A program made the translations under genes and the position numbers. Source: an uncultured Pseudorhodobacter sp. (GTDB taxonomy: Bacteria > Pseudomonadota > Alphaproteobacteria > Rhodobacterales > Rhodobacteraceae). Taken from it: a stretch of 7,689 bases of DNA. Each line of letters opens with the position of its first letter. Positions within the stretch are counted from its first letter, which is position 1. Under the pieces are notes generated by a model. That model ran no database searches, had not been told where the DNA came from, and saw only the letters and a program-made list of their open reading frames with translations. Positions 5,908 to 7,689 of this stretch are shown one piece after another. The stretch covers positions 1 through 7,689 of the forward strand of contig CALEMZ010000477.1 of the NCBI GenBank assembly GCA_937910975.1. The letters run 5' to 3'.

Positions 5908-6987
5908 ATGGCTGACGAAATGACTCAACTGGCGCAGATCAGACCTGTGCAGTATCTTGCCCCAAGCCATGAGCGCCGCACACGACGCCGCATCTTGACC
6001 AACCGCGAGAAGGCCGCCGTGATTGTGCGGCTGATGTTGGCCGAGGGTTCTCCCATCACCATTTCCAACATGCCTGAGCATATGCAGGCCGCCCTTGCGG
6101 AACAGATGGGCAAGATGCGCCTGATTGACCGGGTAACGCTTGATCTAGTGGTGCAGGAGTTTTTGGAAGAGTTGGAGGAAGTTGGGCTTTCGTTTCCCGG
6201 CGGGATTGAAGGCGCGCTTTTGATCATGGATGGCCATATTTCGTCCACCGCAGCCAACCGCCTGCGCCGCCTTGCCGGGGCGTCATCCAAGGAGGACCCC
6301 TGGGATCGGATCGCCTCGCTTGATGTGGAACGCCTGCTCCCAGTGCTGGAGGAGGAAAGCGTGGAGGTGGCGGCGGTGATGCTCTCCAAACTTGCTGTGC
6401 CCAGGGCCGCGGAACTTTTGGGCCGATTGCCGGGCGAGCGGGCGCGGCGGGTAGCTTATGCCGTGTCCTTGACCGGAAATGTTAACCCCGAGACCGTGCG
6501 GCGGATCGGCTTGTCACTGGCCACACAATTGGAAAACCTGCCAGCCCGCGCTTTTGATGCAGGCCCGGTGGAGCGCGTGGGCGCTATCTTGAACGTCACG
6601 CCCCAACTGATCCGGGATGAAGTGCTTGCCGGGCTGGACAAGGATGACGAAGACTTCGCGCAATTGGTGCGTAAAGCGCTCTTCACCTTTAATCACATCT
6701 CCTCCCGCGTCAGTCCGCGCGACGTTCCCAAGCTCGTGCGCATTATCGATCAAGCGATTCTGGTGACAGCGCTTGTTTCAGCCTCGTACCAGCCAGAATC
6801 CAACATGACGGCCGAGTTTATCTTGAGCAACCTATCTCAGCGAATGACCCAATCCTTGCGAGAGGAAATGGCAGAGCGCGGCAAGGTGAAGGAAAAAGAT
6901 GGCGAGGCGGCACAGGGGGCCGTCATTTCCGCCATTCGCACGCTCGAAGCCTCTGGTGAGCTGGCGTTGTTTCAGGACGAGGAATAG
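5908..6987 (+). CDS. FliG-like flagellar motor switch protein, divergent and without flagellar neighbours
   Basis: The 359-residue protein follows the FliG plan from end to end. It has an N-terminal domain starting LTNREKAAVIV (30-40) and a middle domain with VERVGAILN (221-229). The C-terminal domain has LVRKALFTF (253-261), ILSNLSQRMTQSLREEM (305-321) and a final RTLEASGELAL (344-354). FliG normally links FliM and the MS ring to the MotA stator. Two functional signatures are changed. EHPQ, the FliM-contact motif, aligns with E150-S-V-E153. The D-D-R start of the torque helix aligns with S269-P-R271. An in-frame stop at 5887 fixes the ATG at 5908 as the first usual start. No standard Shine-Dalgarno is visible outside the upstream hairpin. 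No flagellar gene adjoins it. It may be a specialised paralogue or the strain's main FliG; the window cannot decide. Confidence 0.87.
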   Translation: MADEMTQLAQIRPVQYLAPSHERRTRRRILTNREKAAVIVRLMLAEGSPITISNMPEHMQAALAEQMGKMRLIDRVTLDLVVQEFLEELEEVGLSFPGGIEGALLIMDGHISSTAANRLRRLAGASSKEDPWDRIASLDVERLLPVLEEESVEVAAVMLSKLAVPRAAELLGRLPGERARRVAYAVSLTGNVNPETVRRIGLSLATQLENLPARAFDAGPVERVGAILNVTPQLIRDEVLAGLDKDDEDFAQLVRKALFTFNHISSRVSPRDVPKLVRIIDQAILVTALVSASYQPESNMTAEFILSNLSQRMTQSLREEMAERGKVKEKDGEAAQGAVISAIRTLEASGELALFQDEE

Positions 6988-7020
6988 ACGTTGGCTCCAT
7001 CGCCATAGCTCCGACGTTTT
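6988..7020 (+). terminator. Probable terminator after the FliG-like gene
   Basis: ACGTTGG, starting just after the TAG stop, pairs with CCGACGT (7011-7017) with one T-G wobble. The tract after the stem is TTT, following the T that pairs at 7017. The stem is short and the T tract is brief, so confidence is moderate. Confidence 0.4.
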
Positions 7021-7298
7021 GCGGGAGGGCTGGTTCGCCTGCCCTCTGATCGCTTGTCGGGGTCGTGCATGGATGGGAATATGCGTCTCAATCATGCGGC
7101 CTGAAGGCGGAAGCCTGTCGATTTAGCCCTCTACATTCTCAAGAAAACCGTTAGGTTGCGTTGCAAGCGGCCTCTGCCCCAAAGCCCCGCCCCTATTCCC
7201 GGACGCATAATGACCTTTTATCTTCCCGCCCGGACCCGGCGCGCGCGCCTGCCAATAGGCGCAGACCAGAACACGACGCGCGCCTTGGGCGATATCTG
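7021..7298. other. Intergenic region between the FliG-like gene and the transporter
   Basis: Together with the terminator this is a 311-bp gap. It holds a hairpin at 7025-7046 (GAGGGC/GCCCTC, T-T mismatch, then GG/CC closing a TTCG loop) with no T tract on either strand. There is also a 12-bp GC palindrome at 7238-7249. A 29-codon frame from ATG 7210 ends in a TGA (7297-7299) that overlaps the transporter ATG as TGATG. No promoter with two convincing boxes was found, and no RNA gene is seen. Confidence 0.45.
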
Positions 7299-7689
7299 AT
7301 GAAGTTGGTGTCAAACAAAATACAAAACACGTTAGGCCCCAATGCAACGGGCATCCTTTTGATGCTGCTTGCAATTTTTCTCTTCACCTTGATGGATGCA
7401 AATGTGAAGGGCATGGTGGATCATTACCCCGCCCCGATGCTGGTATGGATCCGTTTTCTGGGGCAGTTGGTGCTGGTCATCATTTTGTTGCGCCATCGGT
7501 TTTTCAGCCATTTTCGCACCCGGTTTCCGCTTACCCATATGGCCCGCGCTGTCACTCAGATCGGGGCGACGGCGTTGTTTTTCACCAGCCTCGCCTACAT
7601 TGGGCTGGCAGAGGCCACCGCGCTGATTGATATCAACCCAGTTCTCATCACGCTTGGGGCCGCGCTGTTTTTGGGGGAAAAGCTAGGGC
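7299..7689 (+). CDS. EamA/DMT-superfamily transporter, N-terminal half (3'-partial)
   Basis: The open frame runs off the window after 130 codons. It encodes four hydrophobic segments at about residues 17-36, 47-65, 86-103 and 105-124. The EamA pattern is clear: LFTLMDANVKG at 28-38 in the first helix, R52 in the second, TALFFTSLAYIGLAEATALIDINPVL across helices 3 and 4, and LGEKLG closing the first repeat. Members export or import small metabolites such as amino acids, S-adenosylmethionine or drugs; the substrate cannot be read from sequence. A full protein would be near 290-300 residues with a second EamA repeat outside the window. The ATG at 7299 has only a weak upstream GGG. It overlaps the stop of a 29-codon frame, which may couple translation. 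A later ATG at codon 22 would cut into the first helix. Confidence 0.86.
   Translation, partial: MKLVSNKIQNTLGPNATGILLMLLAIFLFTLMDANVKGMVDHYPAPMLVWIRFLGQLVLVIILLRHRFFSHFRTRFPLTHMARAVTQIGATALFFTSLAYIGLAEATALIDINPVLITLGAALFLGEKLG

Noticed and set aside
7238..7249. GGCGCGCGCGCC palindrome as a regulatory or Z-DNA element
   Set aside because: Alternating GC runs are common in GC-rich genomes, and nothing else supports a function.
1..7689. tRNA, rRNA, CRISPR array, insertion sequence or phage genes
   Set aside because: No cloverleaf, regularly spaced repeats, transposase motifs or paired terminal inverted repeats were seen on either strand.

Overview
The window looks like chromosomal DNA of a marine alphaproteobacterium of the Roseobacter group (Rhodobacterales). 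The main reason is an intact dddP gene (DMSP lyase of the M24 peptidase fold) with every published metal and catalytic position conserved. Moderate-to-high GC and the neighbouring families (DUF3445, purB, a divergent FliG-like protein, DUF3131) fit this. No tRNA, rRNA, CRISPR array or insertion sequence was found.

Layout. (1) 2-751, + strand: the C-terminal part of a DUF3131 protein whose start lies outside the window. (2) 752-1195: no intact gene. It appears to hold a frame-broken reading frame for a small secreted protein on the - strand (836-1199), with several inverted repeats. (3) 1196-1981, - strand: a DUF3445 protein (heme-dependent oxidative N-demethylase alpha-subunit family), divergent from (4) dddP at 2108-3448. 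The two share a 126-bp control region with a dyad ending at the dddP ribosome binding site. (5) 3623-4927: purB, closed by a strong intrinsic terminator at 4980-5016. (6) 5053-5586 and 5632-5793: two small exported proteins, one with TPRs and one of only 53 residues, that share the same two-cysteine motif. (7) 5908-6987: a FliG-like protein with no other flagellar gene beside it and altered functional motifs. A stem-loop ends 3 nt before its start codon. (8) 6988-7298: intergenic, with a probable terminator. (9) 7299 to the end: the N-terminal half of an EamA/DMT-family transporter.

How the genes work together. DddP cleaves DMSP to DMS and acrylate. The divergent DUF3445 enzyme may belong to the same methylated-compound metabolism, but that is inference. 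PurB is a housekeeping purine enzyme. The genes after its terminator form a separate group. The most unusual points are the shared cysteine motif in the two small exported proteins, the FliG-like protein lacking EHPQ and the DDR torque segment, and the broken secreted-protein gene downstream of DUF3445. I see no clear new defence or mobile system.
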